Source: Furcasterigmium furcatum
Taxonomy: Eukaryota > Ascomycota > Sordariomycetes > Glomerellales > Plectosphaerellaceae
DNA: 64,000 bases
Assembly: GCA_001599815.1 (NCBI GenBank)
Contig: BCIA01000003.1
Coordinates: 248,001 to 312,000, forward strand
Direction of reading: 5' to 3'
The notes beneath the pieces were generated by a model. The model did no database searches, was not told the origin of the DNA, and saw only the letters and a list, made by a program, of their open reading frames with translations. Shown here piece by piece: positions 10,868 to 22,529 of the stretch. The position numbers and the translations under genes were made by a program. How positions within the stretch are numbered: position 1 is the first letter of the stretch; every line of letters starts with the position of its first letter.

Positions 10868-11841
10868 CTTGATGAAGTTGTAGATCAAACTTGCGGATTC
10901 TATTGGTTGACGTTGGAAAGGGGTTTGGGATTTTCGACTGGAAAATTCCTCTGCCAAACGGATGAGAGTAGGGATACTGCCTCCCTTGGGGGGTGGCGCC
11001 TTTTATGGAATAGGACCAGCGCAGACACGTGCTGATGCCGAGTGGAGAACTTGATAATGGGTTCAAGATTTATACCCATCGGGCCTGGAAGCTCGGCAAC
11101 CATGCTAGCATCTTTCGGCCCATACCTATCGTGTGCTTGTGTAGGTACCTAGGTAGCGTGTGGATGTTTGAGTTCAATGATAGCGGGAACAGTAACTACA
11201 GCGAATTCGAGGTGCACAGACACTCGGCATACTGCCAATATGCACCTCCGACGCCTAGTCACCCCTATCTCATCTCTCTCCTCACACTGAAGACACTCCA
11301 GAGATGGCCATTGCGCTAACCACAGGAACCTACAATAACCTACCTCAACCCTAACACATATCCTCAAGTAATTAAGTGGGCAATCAGTGCGATTGATGCT
11401 CCGATTCCGCTCGGTTCCATTTGTGAGGCGCTTGGTGTGTGGTGAGGAGGAGCTGATCTCGAGATTGAGCAGGCTTTCCGGGACCATAATTCTACGATGG
11501 TAAGATCCTCCAGCCACCACAGTGGCCGTCAGTGACAACATGAGCCTGATGACCAGCTTCAGTCTCTGCGACCTGAAAGATACTTCCCTGACACAGGTCG
11601 GGATCACGACATTGGAATCCGACGTCGACGTTCCAAAACAAAAGCTTCTGCATCAATATCCTAAACTTCCACAATTTGGGTTGAAACATGCCGCAAATGG
11701 GACTACAAAATTCTCATAGCTTCATTATAACGTCCTCGCGACACAACTGCATGAGACTACGGACTGCTGTTTAGCGGTTTATTTCTTGACTCCATCCTTG
11801 TCCTGCGAGATATACGCGTCTCAAAAGCTACCATCGTTCCC
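10868..11841. other. Intergenic sequence, no gene seen
   Basis: Upstream of the RidA-family gene and downstream of the bZIP gene. It holds a TAGGTACCTAGGTA-type palindromic motif near 11140-11156 but no supportable gene. Confidence 0.45.
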
Positions 11842-12872
11842 CTAGTCATCGATCTCCGAACAATACCCTAGTGACAACGTACTTTGGCCTCTTCTCCGCC
11901 GCCAGTAGTTCGTAGACTCGAGGATCTCTGGACACCCCCTTACGAGCGAGGTCCATTTTTTCAAGAACGCCTCATTCACCTCCCAGCCACTGGGATTCCA
12001 TGATTCTGTCCATACCAGAAGGGAGGGCTGCTCGCCAGGGCTGGACATGCCCATCCCAAGAAGATCAAAGCACAGGTCGTCGTCATCAAACAACCCGTCT
12101 TGTGTGCCTCGCAAAACGTTGTCCCTGAACCGTGGGAAGGGAAAGAGATCGATCCAGGGATGGTGTGATACCGCTCGCTGAAGTTGTGTCGGCTTCAACG
12201 CCTCGGGGCAGTTGGGTAATGTTGTGAGTGAGTTCTTATGGCTCGGGCCCGTCAGGTAGAAAGGTGATATGAACTCATCGCGGCATAATGCTTCTTTCGG
12301 AAAGCCAACGAGGGTGGCGTTATCAGCCATGGCGTTTAAGACGTTAAGTTGGATAATTATGTGCAAGTTTGATGGGCGAACCAAGTGGAGGGCGTGGTCT
12401 TCGAGGGCCTGCTTCATCAGGCCCTGAACGCGCTGGGTTTCCGCAGGATTGTGCATCAGCAGGAGGCACCCGTCCCCCGAGAAATTTGGTTTGGCGAGAA
12501 GAGGCCCCAGGCTGGGACCGATCAAAGCGGGACATTGTGGAAGCCTGCTTGACGTGGACGGCGTAGAGGTGGATGGCTTTGACGCATGGAGCCCGCTTGC
12601 TGCCGGCTTTTTCCGTCTGCCTGCATAGTGAACAAGTCAGCGAGATATTTCAAAGGCCACGTAGAGTCCACGACGCCAAGCGCGTGGTCAGAATGATTGC
12701 ACTCACGCCACGCTCTCTGGTTCAGCCGATTCTGCCGTTTCTTCCTCTCCACTTGGTTTGATATCCCTGTCCAGTCATCGGTGGGGGTCCTTAAATCCGG
12801 AAGGGAGCGCATTCGGTCCAGGCTACCGAAGACAACCACGGGGTTTGGCAGTCGGCCAAGATCGGGGTCCAT
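11842..12872 (-). CDS. bZIP transcription factor with DUF3425 C-terminal domain
   Basis: Exons 12707-12872 and 11842-12620 join across an 86-nt intron (GTGAGT donor, CAG acceptor) to give 314 aa. The basic region VERKKRQNRLNQRAWRRRKK spans residues 41-60 and holds the bZIP signature Asn48-x7-Arg56; the intron falls inside it. The leucine zipper is short and weak, as in this fungal family. The rest is a DUF3425 domain with its typical blocks (IQLNVLNAMADNATLVGFP, HHPWIDLFPFPRFRDN, and a Trp-rich WNPSGWEVNEAFLKKW). Fungal bZIP-DUF3425 proteins are nuclear regulators, some of stress or specialised metabolism. It is divergent from the aldo-keto reductase at 13.4 kb, so the two may share control. 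Confidence 0.87.
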
Positions 12873-13246
12873 GGTCGCAATGCTGCAAGATGAGGTGGTG
12901 AAGTGTGCAAGGAGTAAGGTAAGCTGATGGTTGGATGAGGGGGGAAATGGAGAAATGGCTTACGTTGCAGCGGAATAAGGTGCGATAAGATTGTTATCGG
13001 GTTACTGCCGAGGCGGAGTTGGATGATTTAACTTGTCTTGGCTTAGTGACATGCTAGGTTATCCAATGCCGGCGAGACGATCGATGGAGCTAATGCAGCT
13101 GGATTACGGACCTGACTCGGAGTTGGGGCCGAGTAGCTGGAAGCGGTTTCAAACTTCCCATGACGGATTCGTTGGAGCTGACAGGGGAAACGGAATTTAT
13201 GCAACTGGCTTATGGTATGTAGATTATGACTTGGGTACGACTCAAT

Positions 13247-13254
13247 TATATAAA
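13247..13254 (+). promoter_or_regulatory. Probable TATA box of the aldo-keto reductase gene
   Basis: TATATAAA lies 102 bp upstream of the ATG, followed by a CT-rich leader ending in CCACCATGG, a good start context. Position and sequence fit a fungal core promoter. Confidence 0.55.
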
Positions 13255-13355
13255 TTGGGCGGATTCGCTTCTTCTGGCTCAAGGGAGGCTCAGAGCATCC
13301 CCCCAAAGTTTTACATTTTCACCCACTTATACTCTATTCTCGTCGAATTTCCACC

Positions 13356-14547
13356 ATGGCCTCTACTATGAAATATGTCCGGTAAGTTGGTACGGTCTAG
13401 CACGGTATCGCAAGACCCCCTCTGCCTGCTTCCGGTGGCCACTTCAAACCGTGTTTGATCTATTGTCTAACCCACCTCTTCCTCAGGGTTGGAAAATCTG
13501 GCCTCAAAGTATCGCAGGTCGTTCTCGGCTGCATGAGCTTCGGTGACAAGAATTGGCAACCGTGGCTCCTTGACAAGGACGAGGCCCTTCCCATCCTGAA
13601 ATACGCCTTCGACCGGGGCATCAACACATGGGATGTCGCGGACACTTACTCTAACGGTCGATCCGAGGAGATCGTCGGCGCCGCCATCAAGGAGTACAAG
13701 ATTCCGCGCTCCAAGCTCGTCGTCATGTCCAAGTGTTTCCAATTCGTCGACGAGGAGAGGGGACCGATCGACCCTGCAACTTTGACGAGCAATGACGGGC
13801 CCCGGGTCAACCGGGTTGGCTTGTCCAGAAAGCACATTCTTGATGCTGTCGACCGCAGTGTTGAACGGCTTGGCACCTACATCGATGTTCTGCAAATCCA
13901 TCGAATGGATCGCGACGTACCCCCGGAGGAGATCATGAAAGCTCTGCATGATGTCGTTGAAAGTGGCAAGGTTCGCTACATTGGAGCCAGCTCAGTAAGT
14001 CATCAACACTCACTATCGGACCCCAGCTGACATCCTTCGCCAAAATCAGATGGCAGCCTGGGAATTCCAGATGCTGCAGAATGTCGCCAAGACCAATGGT
14101 TGGCACCAGTTCATTTCCATGCAGGGCCTTTACAATCTCGTCCTTCGAGAGGAGGAGAGGGAAATGAACCCGTACTGTCAGTTCGCAGGCGTTGGCTTGT
14201 TCCCCTGGTCCCCTCTGGCCGCCGGTGTTCTCGCGCACCCGTGGAATGATCGGACGGATTCCCGCGAACAGACCGACCCCTTCCTCAAAATGCTGTTCCG
14301 AAGCGTGGAGAACCCCAGCGACAAAGCCATTGTCGGTCGAGTTGAGGAGCTCGCCAGGAAGAAGGGTGTTTTCATGGCCCAGATTGCCCAAGCATGGCTG
14401 ATTTCCAAGGGGTGCGCACCCGTATGTGGCTTGGAGACCAAGGAGAGAATTGATCAGGCCGTCGGGGCCTTGGAGGTTGAGTTGACTGCGGAGGAGATTA
14501 CATACCTTGAGGAGTTGTACGTCCCCAAGGCACCAATGCCGTTTTAG
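13356..14547 (+). CDS. Aldo-keto reductase (aryl-alcohol dehydrogenase-like)
   Basis: Three exons, 13356-13381, 13487-13994 and 14050-14547, give 343 aa. The first exon is only 26 nt and is needed to supply the first strand (MASTMKYVRVGKSGLKVS). The catalytic tetrad is visible: Asp58 and Tyr63 in WDVADTYSNG, Lys91 in VVMSK and His147 in LQIHRMD. NADPH-binding blocks follow in the C-terminal half. Length and spacing suit the fungal aryl-alcohol/versiconal-acetate-reductase type of AKR, which reduces aldehydes or ketones with NADPH in the cytosol. Its neighbours are a bZIP regulator (divergent) and an MFS transporter (convergent). The substrate is unknown. The start is set by CCACCATGG and by the splice phase. 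Confidence 0.92.
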
Positions 14548-14824
14548 GTGTCGCTGTAGCGCAAGAAATATCGTACATGTTCCCTTGTCGCATACACAGT
14601 CACAGAAGAGTAGTTCGAAGAATGGAGGAGGTGAAGTGATGATGGTCTTGGTTGATATTCTTGACCTTTTCCTCCACGTTCATCCCGGAGCGAGAAGGAC
14701 CGCTTCATCACAAGCTTCCACCGCCTTTGGGAGGCAACATATCCAGTGATATGGACAAAATTCCTGCAAGAGAATGACGATTTCGAGGGAAATGTGCCAT
14801 TGTATCCTATTACTAATCCCGATG

Positions 14825-16513
14825 TTAATGCTTGACGGCCTGGTCGGCCGCATAGCGCCAATATCTACCAGCGCTCCTCTCCCTCATTTCCTTGCCCGTC
14901 CAGATCATCAAAAGGAAGCTCGTGCCAGTCACAAAGGCAATTACACCGACGGCGATGAAGGTGTTCTGCATACCACTGGCGTCGATCCATGGAATAATGG
15001 CGTAGCTGAAGGCGAAAGTGAGGGTGTTCCTGCATAGAATCAGAGTCACTAACGATTCACCCGCAATCTCCTTGTAACAGTCAACGGCGTAAGCGATGGC
15101 GTAAGAGCCGCCGGTGACGATGCTGAATCCGCAGAATACGCTGCCGACGAGGAGCACCCCAAGCGGTGCTGAGTGAGCCGCCCCGACTCCCCACATGACC
15201 AATCCGGTAGGCAGGATGATGGCGTATGAGGTCAGTCCCCAGAGGCGATGTTCAGGCTCTCGCAGGCCGTTGGCACGTCGACTGAGTCGGAGGGCAAGTT
15301 TATCGGACAGAGGACCGGCAACAAAGCCTCCAATCAAGGCGCCGAGGAGTGGTGCCATGTACGTCACGCCCACCATTGAGGAGTTCATGTTATAGGGGCT
15401 GCTGGTGAGGATCATAGAGGCCGTGGCGTTGTAGACGGAGTACCTAGTTGAGAGACGTCGTCAGCACCATGCCGGTATGCGGACAACAGTGTCCACGTCG
15501 CTCGCTGCGATAACCACCACTTACCATGAATTCGTAAAGCCGTATTGGAAAGACGCCCACATGATGGTCGGGAGTTGAAAGAAGATCAGCATCGGCCTCC
15601 AGCTTACCGTGAAGGCCTGCCTCCACGTCAGTTGGCTGGGGGTATAGAAAGCCAGGCGCTTCCAGGAAGGCTTCATTTTGGACACAGCAACCTCCTCGCC
15701 GCTGGTAGTAGCAGTGTGGAGATCAATGTTCTTTCCCTCCACATTGACACCACTCTCCAGGTTGCCGGATAGCACAGCAGGCTGCGCATCTTCCGTCTCG
15801 CCCTCCACCGTCTCGCGGTTGAACATGGACTCTTCCTGGAGAAAGAAGGAGAACAAGAAGTTTCCAGCCAGTAGTAAAGCGCACCAGTGTTGTACCCAGC
15901 GCCAACCGATGGCATCATTCATGAAGCCCGCAATCAGGGGGGCGATGAAGTTGCTGCCGTTGAGTACCAGGCTGTAATAACCGACGTAGGTGCCACGCTC
16001 GTGCGCGAAGTAGGTATCCGGGATGCTGATTTCGGGGAGGACTTCGACCGGCGCAACCATGAAGCCGTACAAGACGCGGGCCGCGGCCCATTGGGGGAAC
16101 GAGTCAATGTATGCCGTCCATTCCGATATGGCCAAGCACCCCAGGATGCTGAGCAAGAATACCGGCCGTCGGCCAATACTGAGGGCCAGAGGCTGCCAGA
16201 TCAAGTTACCCCAACCGGCGAGCAGGAAGAGAAACCCGGTTCCCAGATTGAGTTGCCCCAGGGTTATGCCGGTGTCACGACTGATGTCCACCAACAGAGA
16301 GTAGGTCGAGGTCCCGCCGACACCGGTAGTGAAGGTGTATAGATAGACGCAGAAGATATGAAGGAGCTTTCGGTACTTGCCCCAGTTCAAGGGATCATCC
16401 GGGTCGCTGGACGGCTTGGGCACAAGCACGATCTCCTTGTCCCGCACGTTGATGAGATGGACTGTGCCAGGAGGCAGCATGCGGCCACCCGGGTCGACCG
16501 TGCTCCCACTCAT
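14825..16513 (-). CDS. MFS transporter (DHA1-type, 12 predicted membrane segments)
   Basis: Exons 15525-16513 and 14825-15443 are joined across an 81-nt intron (GTAAGT donor, CTAG acceptor) inside a Trp codon, giving 535 aa. The N-terminal DPDDPLNWGKYRK motif is typical of fungal DHA1 family members and precedes the first membrane segment. About six hydrophobic segments, a central charged loop (near residues 235-290), then six more follow. It is expected in the plasma membrane as a proton-coupled exporter or importer of small organic molecules. It is divergent from the Zn2Cys6 regulator at 17.1 kb, so control by that regulator is plausible. The stop codon is 274 bp from the convergent aldo-keto reductase. 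Confidence 0.92.
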
Positions 16514-16886
16514 TTCTGAGTCGAGTTCGTACGATGGTGATGATTGATGAGAGGGAGAGGGATGAGGGGCGTAGAAACCAAAGACCAGATGAGGATGTGC
16601 TGCGTGAGGCTTGAGAACCGAATCTCAGAAGTAAGTGTTCTGTTTATATACCTTGCGATGCGTCCTTGATGTTTCGGTAGGGAACACCATCACGACCTGT
16701 CGTCCAATCCCGGCTGCGCAGAAATTCAGCATCAAGAAGTTTGCCTTATCATGGCGGCGGGGCAAGCGCCCCATGACTAGTAGTACGTAGAACCTCCATA
16801 TCTAAAAACTCTGGGGGCCTTGCCACTAAGGACCAAGCGCGAAAGGCGTGCGGAACGCTTATCGTGCACGACTCCCAGTCCCTGTC

Positions 16887-16923
16887 TTGATTTATTCCTT
16901 CTTTGGGAAGTCAATCATAACCA
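16887..16923 (+). repeat. Direct repeat copy 1 (37 bp, imperfect)
   Basis: Matches the copy at 17024-17060 at 29 of 37 positions by eye, with identical ends (TTGATTTA at the left, TCAATCATAA near the right). It lies in the promoter of the Zn2Cys6 gene. Confidence 0.6.
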
Positions 16924-17023
16924 ACCTGTCTGCGAACCACGTACTAGGACCAACTGGGCAAGGGTGGAAGGCTGATTATCAAGTGACCCCGACTTTTTAA
17001 ACGACTTCTGGTCCGTCCAAGAT

Positions 17024-17060
17024 TTGATTTACTTCTCTCTTGGGACATCAATCATAATCA
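17024..17060 (+). repeat. Direct repeat copy 2 (37 bp, imperfect)
   Basis: Second copy, ending 36 bp before the ATG of the regulator, 137 bp from copy 1. Its CATCAATCAT core recurs inverted near 16540-16551. Confidence 0.6.
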
Positions 17061-17096
17061 CCGCCCGACGAGGTTCCTACACCCCGCCTATCCACA

Positions 17097-18431
17097 ATGA
17101 TCCCGTCCAAGGGGAAGCCAAGAGGCTACCGCAAGGACCGCGATTGTCTCACCTGCAAAGACAGGAAGATCAAATGCGACCTGAACCGGCCCTCTTGTGG
17201 ACCGTGCTCCGAGTCCGGAGCGTACTGTCAAGGCTACGATGTTTCCTTCCAATGGGTATACGGCGTGAAGGTACGCCGCACCAAGCCGACTGCGGAAAAG
17301 CTCTCCCGGAACGCGCCGAGGATTACTGCATCGCCAGAAGCATTGCCAGCACAGGAATCTGCTCAGTCTGCGGACCGCTCCGCGTCCACGAATGTTCCGA
17401 CAAACATTCCGCAAGAAGCACCACAAGCCTGGGACTGGAGCACAGACTACAAGCAATATCTCCAGGTCTTTGCCGGAAACTTTGCGCGGGCGAAGGCTGC
17501 CAGGGAAAGCCGCGGCGACACACCTTCAGAGTGTGATATTGACGCCGTGTGGAAGCTTGTCTCAATGCGCATGGCGGGGCCCTTGCAGCAGCAGAGTCGA
17601 CATGATAAGAATGAGGCGAATTTCATATCTCTACACGCCCAAGCTCTCAACGAGATCGGGCGAGCTATTGGACGGGGAGACGTCCTAGCCATGTTTGGCA
17701 TCGTGACCCTCAGCTACCTCGACATATACGAGGGACCATTCGTTGATAGCGAGAGGCATCTACGCGGCGCCCGCGCCCTGCTGGACCTGCATGGTTCCAG
17801 CCCCGAACTGATGGATCAGCTCTATCAACGAGTCCCGGGCCTGAAACAGGCAGTCAGCCTCCTTGTCTGGTACGACGTCATGGAAGGGTTCCTCAAGAAC
17901 AAGAAAACAGTCATCTTCGAGGACTGGCACCGGAAAACCGTGGACGACGACTTCTTCCACATGGTCAGCTGCCCACGGGACACGTTCGAGCTGTACGCCA
18001 TGGTGATCAAGGCTAGGTCTGGCGAGATGGCCGAACCCCTCACCTTTGTCGCCCTGCAGCAGGCTCTACTCGCCAACCAGAACAGCGAAGCCAAGGATCC
18101 CTCCAATCTCCTCCAAAACTCGTGGCGATATGGCGCAGTCGTTGCCGCGATCGGACTGTCCGGCTCCAGTGCGCTGCCGGGCTTCGACGACACCATGGCC
18201 ATGCTCACGGACAGGTTATGCGATACCATCGAGATAATGCCCATCGAGTCAGGGCACTATCGGCATCTTATCTGTCACACGACAATTCTGGGAACACAAT
18301 CCCGGTCGCCCCGGCACCAGCAGGCAGTAGACACATACTGGAGAACCTGCCAAAGCCTCCCCATCCCGATATTCCTCAAGGGGCGAGACCACATCGACCC
18401 GCACTGGAAGCGAGTCTTGCATGATGATTAG
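17097..18431 (+). CDS. Zn2Cys6 (Gal4-type) transcription factor
   Basis: A single exon of 444 aa. The binuclear zinc cluster is complete at residues 17-44 (CLTCKDRKIKC, then CGPCSESGAYC, six Cys) and is preceded by a basic stretch. A linker with Pro/Ala and then a mostly helical region follow, as in fungal-specific regulators with a weakly conserved middle domain. It is a nuclear DNA-binding protein. Its divergent position next to the MFS transporter and just upstream of an amidase suggests it regulates one or both. No intron is needed, and the frame ends in RVLHDD. Confidence 0.9.
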   Translation: MIPSKGKPRGYRKDRDCLTCKDRKIKCDLNRPSCGPCSESGAYCQGYDVSFQWVYGVKVRRTKPTAEKLSRNAPRITASPEALPAQESAQSADRSASTNVPTNIPQEAPQAWDWSTDYKQYLQVFAGNFARAKAARESRGDTPSECDIDAVWKLVSMRMAGPLQQQSRHDKNEANFISLHAQALNEIGRAIGRGDVLAMFGIVTLSYLDIYEGPFVDSERHLRGARALLDLHGSSPELMDQLYQRVPGLKQAVSLLVWYDVMEGFLKNKKTVIFEDWHRKTVDDDFFHMVSCPRDTFELYAMVIKARSGEMAEPLTFVALQQALLANQNSEAKDPSNLLQNSWRYGAVVAAIGLSGSSALPGFDDTMAMLTDRLCDTIEIMPIESGHYRHLICHTTILGTQSRSPRHQQAVDTYWRTCQSLPIPIFLKGRDHIDPHWKRVLHDD

Positions 18432-18845
18432 TCCGATTCAACCCAGACTTCTCCATGGGCTAGCTGCGCCCTCAATGTGGAGATAAGGGAAGGCGGGGCA
18501 TCTGGTGACCGGGCCATCGAGGACGACTTGTTCCTACCTTTGAATGACTTCCGAATCGGGCCTCGGTCGGTACATGACGGTGGATCTTGGGGTGGATGTC
18601 CGGTTTGTCCCCGACGGGCACATGCTTCATCTTCCGTGCTCTCGACAGAATGATTGTCTGGATGGTCGCCAGGGAGGTATATATCATAGCGGCCGTACTC
18701 TGAATCAACGATCCTGCGTAGTCATACGCGCCCCTTCGTCAACGATAATCCATCCACCTTTGGAACGGCAGGTTGCATCGATTCTTCTCGCTCTCCATTT
18801 TCCGTCTGCTTCGTTCTCGGCATTGCAGCAGAGTCGTGTCGGGAA

Positions 18846-20680
18846 ATGGGCATAGTACTTGCGTCAGAGCGGCCGGCATGGAAGAAACGAGCGGCAGCCA
18901 AGCGGGAGGCTGTTCTCGCGTTAATTCCCACCAGTTGGCTTATCCCAGAATCGACCCGGAAGAACCCTCCTCACGACGCTCTGGACTGGCTCCGAACCTC
19001 TGGGTTCTTGACCGACGATGAACTTGCCATCACCGAGGTCACTGAAGCATCTGCATTGCTGCAGAAGCTTGCGAGCGGTCAACTGACAGCTGTCGAGGTC
19101 GCGACCGCCTTTTCCAAGCGTGCAGCTCTCGCGCAGCAGTTGATCGGATGCTGCACTGAGATGTTCTTCGATGAAGCGCTCGCTCGTGCCAAGGAGCTTG
19201 ACGAGTACTTCCAGCGCACAGGGAAGACTGTCGGACCTCTGCATGGATTACCCATATCCCTGAAAGATTTGCTCGACGTCCAGGGCCAGGATACCACCTG
19301 GGGGTGGGTTGGGCTTATCGATCGGCCGGCCGAGGAGCATTGCCCTCTCGTCCAGCTCCTCGTGGCCCAGGGTGCGGTGCCGTATGTCAAGACGAATCTG
19401 TCCCAATCGATCATGGTAACTTGGCCTCGTACATGGATTGCCGAGCGTCGGAGCATATCGCTGACGACGAACACAGATGTCAGATTCATACAACCACATT
19501 TTCAAGCAGTCACTCCATCCCTGGAACCGAAAATTGATTTCGGGTGGCAGTTCTGGAGGCGAAGGTGCACTGATAGCCTGTCGTGGATCCATCGTCGGCT
19601 TCGGGACGGATACCGGGGGCTCTATACGTATCCCTGCCCATCTGCAAGGCCTTTATGGGCTCTGCCCCTCCGTGGGACGCATCCCGTTCGAGGACTCAGG
19701 GTACAGCTACTACGGAGCGGACTCGTCCTTCGCCGAGCTTTTGCGCTGACACATGAATAGGAAACGGAGCTTCATATCACCTCCCGTGGCAGGGCCAGTA
19801 GCAAGCAGCGTCTCGACTATTGAGAGCATCATGGAAGGCTTGCTCTCGAGTGAGCCTTGGATGCACGATCCTGTTGTTGTGCCTCTGCCATGGCGTAAAG
19901 GCCTCGCCGAGAAACCCACTGGTAGGCTTCGTGTCGGGTTCTACCTCGACGACGGCCATGTTCTCCCTCAGCCGCCTCAGACGTATGCCACTCAACACGT
20001 GATCAATCTTCTCAAGAGGGCTGGTCATGATGTTTTCGAATGGTCGACAGCTGGTCACACCGAGATGACCCAAAGATGGTCAAAAGCCATCTTAGCGGAC
20101 GGCGGACATGTTGCGTCGACGTATTGTGAACTGAGTGGCGAGCCCCTCATCGAGGGAATGGTCATAGGCACTGATGCTGATCGTCTAACAATTACTGAGA
20201 TGGAGAGCCTTGCGAGTGAGCGAGTCCGCGACCAGAAACAATACCTCAAGCGTTGGCGGGACAGCACCGTCGACGCGATCATCATGCCCGTTCAGGCGTG
20301 GACCGGATTCAAGCCTGGCGACTGGGTCAAATCCAAGCAGTATTTGGGCTACTCGGCCCTGTGGAATTGGCTCGGGTTCACCGCCATGTCCGTACCGGTT
20401 ACGACCGTTGACGAATTGAACAGCAAAGGGGACCAGGGATGGGCCGACCACGAGCCGCGAAACCCCAGCGACAAATTCAACCATCAAGCATGTAAGTTGT
20501 CATAAGGACGTATCGGCACGGTACCTTTTATCGCGGATTACTAGTACTGACCAATGGTCGCGTTACTTAGATGATCCTACCGCTCTACAGGGGATGCCTG
20601 TGGGCGTGCAGGTAGTGTGTTGTCGATTCCAAGAGGAGAAGGCCGTTGCTATTGCCAAAGTGATCAACGATCTTCTATGA
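18846..20680 (+). CDS. Amidase signature family enzyme (acetamidase-like)
   Basis: Four exons, 18846-19415, 19477-19700, 19761-20491 and 20571-20680, give 544 aa. The Ser-cisSer-Lys catalytic triad is present: Lys in GLPISLKDLLDVQG (about residue 139), Ser in GGSSGGEGALI (about 213) and the nucleophile Ser in TDTGGSIRIPA (about 236). The second intron (60 nt, GTACAG donor, AATAG acceptor) is a multiple of three and holds an in-frame TGA. Removing it restores GRIPFEDSGKRSFISPPVAG, the family pattern. Family members hydrolyse amides to acid and ammonia in the cytosol, which would supply nitrogen. It lies downstream of a Zn2Cys6 regulator, which recalls but does not prove acetamide-type control. 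Confidence 0.9.
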
Positions 20681-21133
20681 CACCTGATGAATCGAGGCCG
20701 TAGACAACGGGGCGGAAGAGTCGTCGGGGCATATCGGCACCATTTGCTTGGGATCATGACCTGGTGCCGGCGTGCGAGTCGCTTCAACTCGGCGGCGGCG
20801 GCGTCCTCGACCTGGACTTGTGAAATGAAAGGAAATGCCGGATGTTCTTGACTGTTACAGGGAATGAGGTGTTCTCGAACAATAAAATGGACGGCCATAA
20901 GTATATCTATTAAACTGCTAAGGTCTCCCGCGGAGGTCATTACTATCTTTGAGAAAATAGTAGGCAGCGCCAAGTCGCTACCACTGCCAGGGTGCTCCAG
21001 GGGCTCTCGGTGCTTGGGGGGCTCAGGCTGAGGTACTTAATCCTCGGGCTTCCCCAGTTCTACTCCAACTGGGCTCATCCTTCTCGCGAGGGAGCGACAT
21101 CCAGCAATCACTCGGCCTCGACAGCAACGCAAG

Positions 21134-22414
21134 ATGGCCAGACTCGGTGCCTGGCTGAAGAAGCGCCTTGCGGGCTCGGGGCCGTCCAAGAAGAAGCAGT
21201 CCGCCGACCGGCCTCCGTTGCTCGCGTCACCGCGACCGCGACCGCTCACACCCACAGACCCGTCGAGTCTCGCGCCACAGCCGCCGACGTGCCTCTTCTT
21301 CGCCAGGGTGCCCGGCGACCTCCGGCATACTATCCTGGCTATGGCATTTGGCGGGCGCACCCTCCACATGGACCTCGTCTTCGACTACCCGCTGCTCCCG
21401 CCGCCGCCGCCGCCCGCTCCTGGCACCAAGGCGCCCCGTCCGCACCACGCGGGGATCTACAGGCGCAATCACGAGACCCCGGCAGACGGCCAGCGCAAGG
21501 TCTGGCGCTGGGGCGGCTGCGTCTGTCACCGCAACCGCCCGGATCGGCCGCCGGGCGGAAGGTCGGAGCGCTACCTGTGGACGAGTCCCTGGCTTGACGT
21601 GTGCATGACTGGCGAGATGTGCCCATGCGATCTGTACGAGGGTGCGTGGCCAGACAAGTGCCAGACGGGCATCATGGGGTTCCTGCTTTCGTGCAGGCAG
21701 GCGTAAGTGAGAGACCGGCTTGTTGACAGTGAGGTGAACTGACTCTGCCCCAGCTACACCGAAGGCATCTATATCCTGTTCGCCACCAACAACTTCCACG
21801 TCAAGAGCGAGCCTCTCCTCGTAAACCTCCCCCGGCTTGTCGTCCCGCAGCGCCTGGCGGCCATCGCGTCCCTAGAGCTTGTCGTCAAAGCCAACACCAG
21901 CTGGCGGGAGGATGAACGCGAATGGCACTACGACTTCGGCAACCTGACGACCATCCTGAACCATCTCACCACGCACTGTCCCAGCCTCCAAAGCCTGTGC
22001 CTCTCCCTCCTGGTCCCCATCCGCACTGAACTAGAAGGTAAGGAAATAGTCAGCGGGCCCATGTTCTCGATCATCGACGCGTTCTACCTCTCGACGAAAG
22101 GCAGCATGCGAGAGATGAGGGTTGAGCTCCCGTTTTACGTCTATCGATCCTGCGGCAGCAAGACTGTTGAGGAGCACCCGCTCGAGGAGAGGCTCGAGGG
22201 CTCGTTCTCGGGGACGCCGTGGCGTTGTTTTGACGGGGAGACGCCCGAGACGCAGTGGAGGAGCATCGCCAGCTATCCCCGGCCGCCGCTGCGGCTCCCT
22301 CTGATGGAGGAGGACAAGGAGTGGAAGGTGCCGAGCTCCGGCTACTGGATCAGCGAGGGCGAGGACCCGCCGATGAGTTATGTCGTCACTTGTTTTGGTA
22401 GTGGAGGTGGTTGA
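21134..22414 (+). CDS. DUF7730-domain protein
   Basis: Exons 21134-21702 and 21754-22414 join across a 51-nt intron (GTAAGT donor, CAG acceptor) to give 409 aa. After a basic N-terminus and a Pro-rich linker (LTPTDPSSLAPQPPTCLFF), the block RVPGDLRHTILAMAFGGRTL matches the start of the DUF7730 domain found in many fungal proteins of unknown function, which looks F-box-like. The second exon has a leucine-rich middle (TTHCPSLQSLCLSLLVP). There is a poly-Pro tract near residues 88-98. No signal peptide and no catalytic motif. The exact role is unknown. Confidence 0.8.
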
Positions 22415-22529
22415 ACTCAAGCACGCGAGGCATCACCATGTAACGACGGGACCAGGCAAATGTACGGATAAATGAACATTGAGGGGACTGTAATAATTAT
22501 GCCCCACGGAAACATATCCCCCAGTGCTC

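Larger units (their letters stand above)
16514..17096. promoter_or_regulatory. Divergent promoter between MFS transporter and Zn2Cys6 regulator
   Basis: A 583-bp divergent spacer. On the minus strand a TATATAAA box lies at 16643-16650, about 130 bp from the transporter ATG. Two 37-bp direct copies of a sequence containing TCAATCATAA lie on the regulator side. The core ATCAATCAT also occurs, inverted, within 30 bp of the transporter ATG. These are candidate operators; no protein-binding data can be read from sequence. Confidence 0.45.

Noticed and set aside
11138..11156. TAGGTACCTAGGTA-type palindrome (also near 50082 and 56875)
   Set aside because: Such motifs are scattered in many ascomycete genomes; three isolated occurrences do not support a defined element.
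19747..19749. In-frame TGA in the amidase gene, first read as a nonsense mutation
   Set aside because: It lies inside a 60-nt intron with a plausible donor, branch point and acceptor; removal restores the family sequence without changing frame.
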